From the NCBI GenBank assembly GCA_023666615.1, contig JAMPBQ010000001.1, positions 172,630 through 212,721 on the forward strand: a stretch of DNA of 40,092 bases, in the 5' to 3' direction. Under the pieces are notes generated by a model. That model was not told the origin of the DNA. It made no database searches and worked only from the letters and a program-made list of their open reading frames with translations. The DNA comes from Clostridium sp. GTDB taxonomy: Bacteria; Bacteroidota; Bacteroidia; Bacteroidales; Muribaculaceae. The position numbers and the translations under genes were made by a program. Within the stretch, counting starts at the first letter, position 1, and the number at the start of each line of letters is the position of its first letter. This document shows, piece after piece, positions 39,908 through 40,092 of this stretch.

Positions 39908-40092
39908 TTACTTTTTCCTTCTCTCGATGATGAGCTTCGAAGACTGCTTCTTCGGAGCGCGAGTCTTGAGGCCCTTTGAGTAGAGGCCCTTGCGGCTGCG
40001 GGGATGTCCGCCTGATGCGCGGCCTTCGCCACCGCCCATGGGGTGGTCTACAGGGTTCATGACGACGCCGCGGTTGTGCGGGCGGCGTCCCA
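39908..40092 (-). CDS. rplB: 50S ribosomal protein L2, partial (C-terminal 61 codons)
   Basis: Read leftwards from the window edge; the 5' part is outside. The visible end has [19 protein letters not shown], containing the conserved VDHP histidine near the peptidyl-transferase centre (the next residue pair is PM where E. coli has PH), then a basic tail ending IIERRKK. It continues the S10 operon upstream of rpsS. Confidence 0.96.
   Translation of the reverse strand, partial: GRRPHNRGVVMNPVDHPMGGGEGRASGGHPRSRKGLYSKGLKTRAPKKQSSKLIIERRKK

Overview
The window looks like a chromosomal segment of a Bacteroidales bacterium, plausibly Muribaculaceae or a near relative (inference). The support is the set of typical proteins (b-type fumarate reductase, DUF4295 after rpmB-rpmG, a Bacteroidetes-type PurF paralogue, the DUF4143 ATPase) and many promoters of the Bacteroidetes form: TTTG at -33, about 19-22 bases, then TAnnTTTG at -7. 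'Bacteroidetes promoter' below means that pattern. Most genes lie on the minus strand.

Left end (1-2460). A tyrosine recombinase gene is followed on its 3' side by a 200-bp segment bounded by perfect 17-bp inverted repeats (878-894 and 1061-1077). The segment holds one good promoter. Beyond it is the start of a gene for a protein with three helix-turn-helix-like repeats, cut by the window edge. This is the layout of an invertible-promoter (phase-variation) switch. In the orientation sequenced, the promoter points away from the regulator gene and into a hairpin plus U8, so the switch reads OFF. It is the most interesting part of the window.

Central accessory and housekeeping region (2500-23200). 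In order: pckA; an AAA/DUF4143 ATPase behind three 33-bp-spaced repeats; a PurF-like protein without the N-terminal nucleophile Cys; rfbA-rfbC and a lipoprotein esterase (plus strand). Then on the minus strand come an operon joining RelA/SpoT, a PgpH-like c-di-AMP phosphodiesterase and GluQ-RS; rpmB-rpmG-DUF4295; ribH; a single-domain arabinose-5-phosphate isomerase; a sodium symporter; neuD-neuB-neuC (nonulosonate/sialic acid synthesis, no neuA in view); and vsr. Intergenic hairpins with TAC loops and a 40-bp dispersed repeat occur at about 10.26 and 17.2-17.4 kb.

Right end (23200-40092). A fumarate reductase/succinate dehydrogenase operon (cytochrome b, flavoprotein, iron-sulfur protein, transcribed in that order), an initiator tRNA-Met on the plus strand, then the conserved S10-spc-alpha ribosomal cluster on the minus strand. 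It is read here from the C-terminal part of L2 to L17, and includes secY, map, infA and rpoA. L36, S14 and the separately encoded L33 all lack zinc-ribbon cysteines. A 254-base gap before rpsD breaks an otherwise tight operon and may be an S4 leader.
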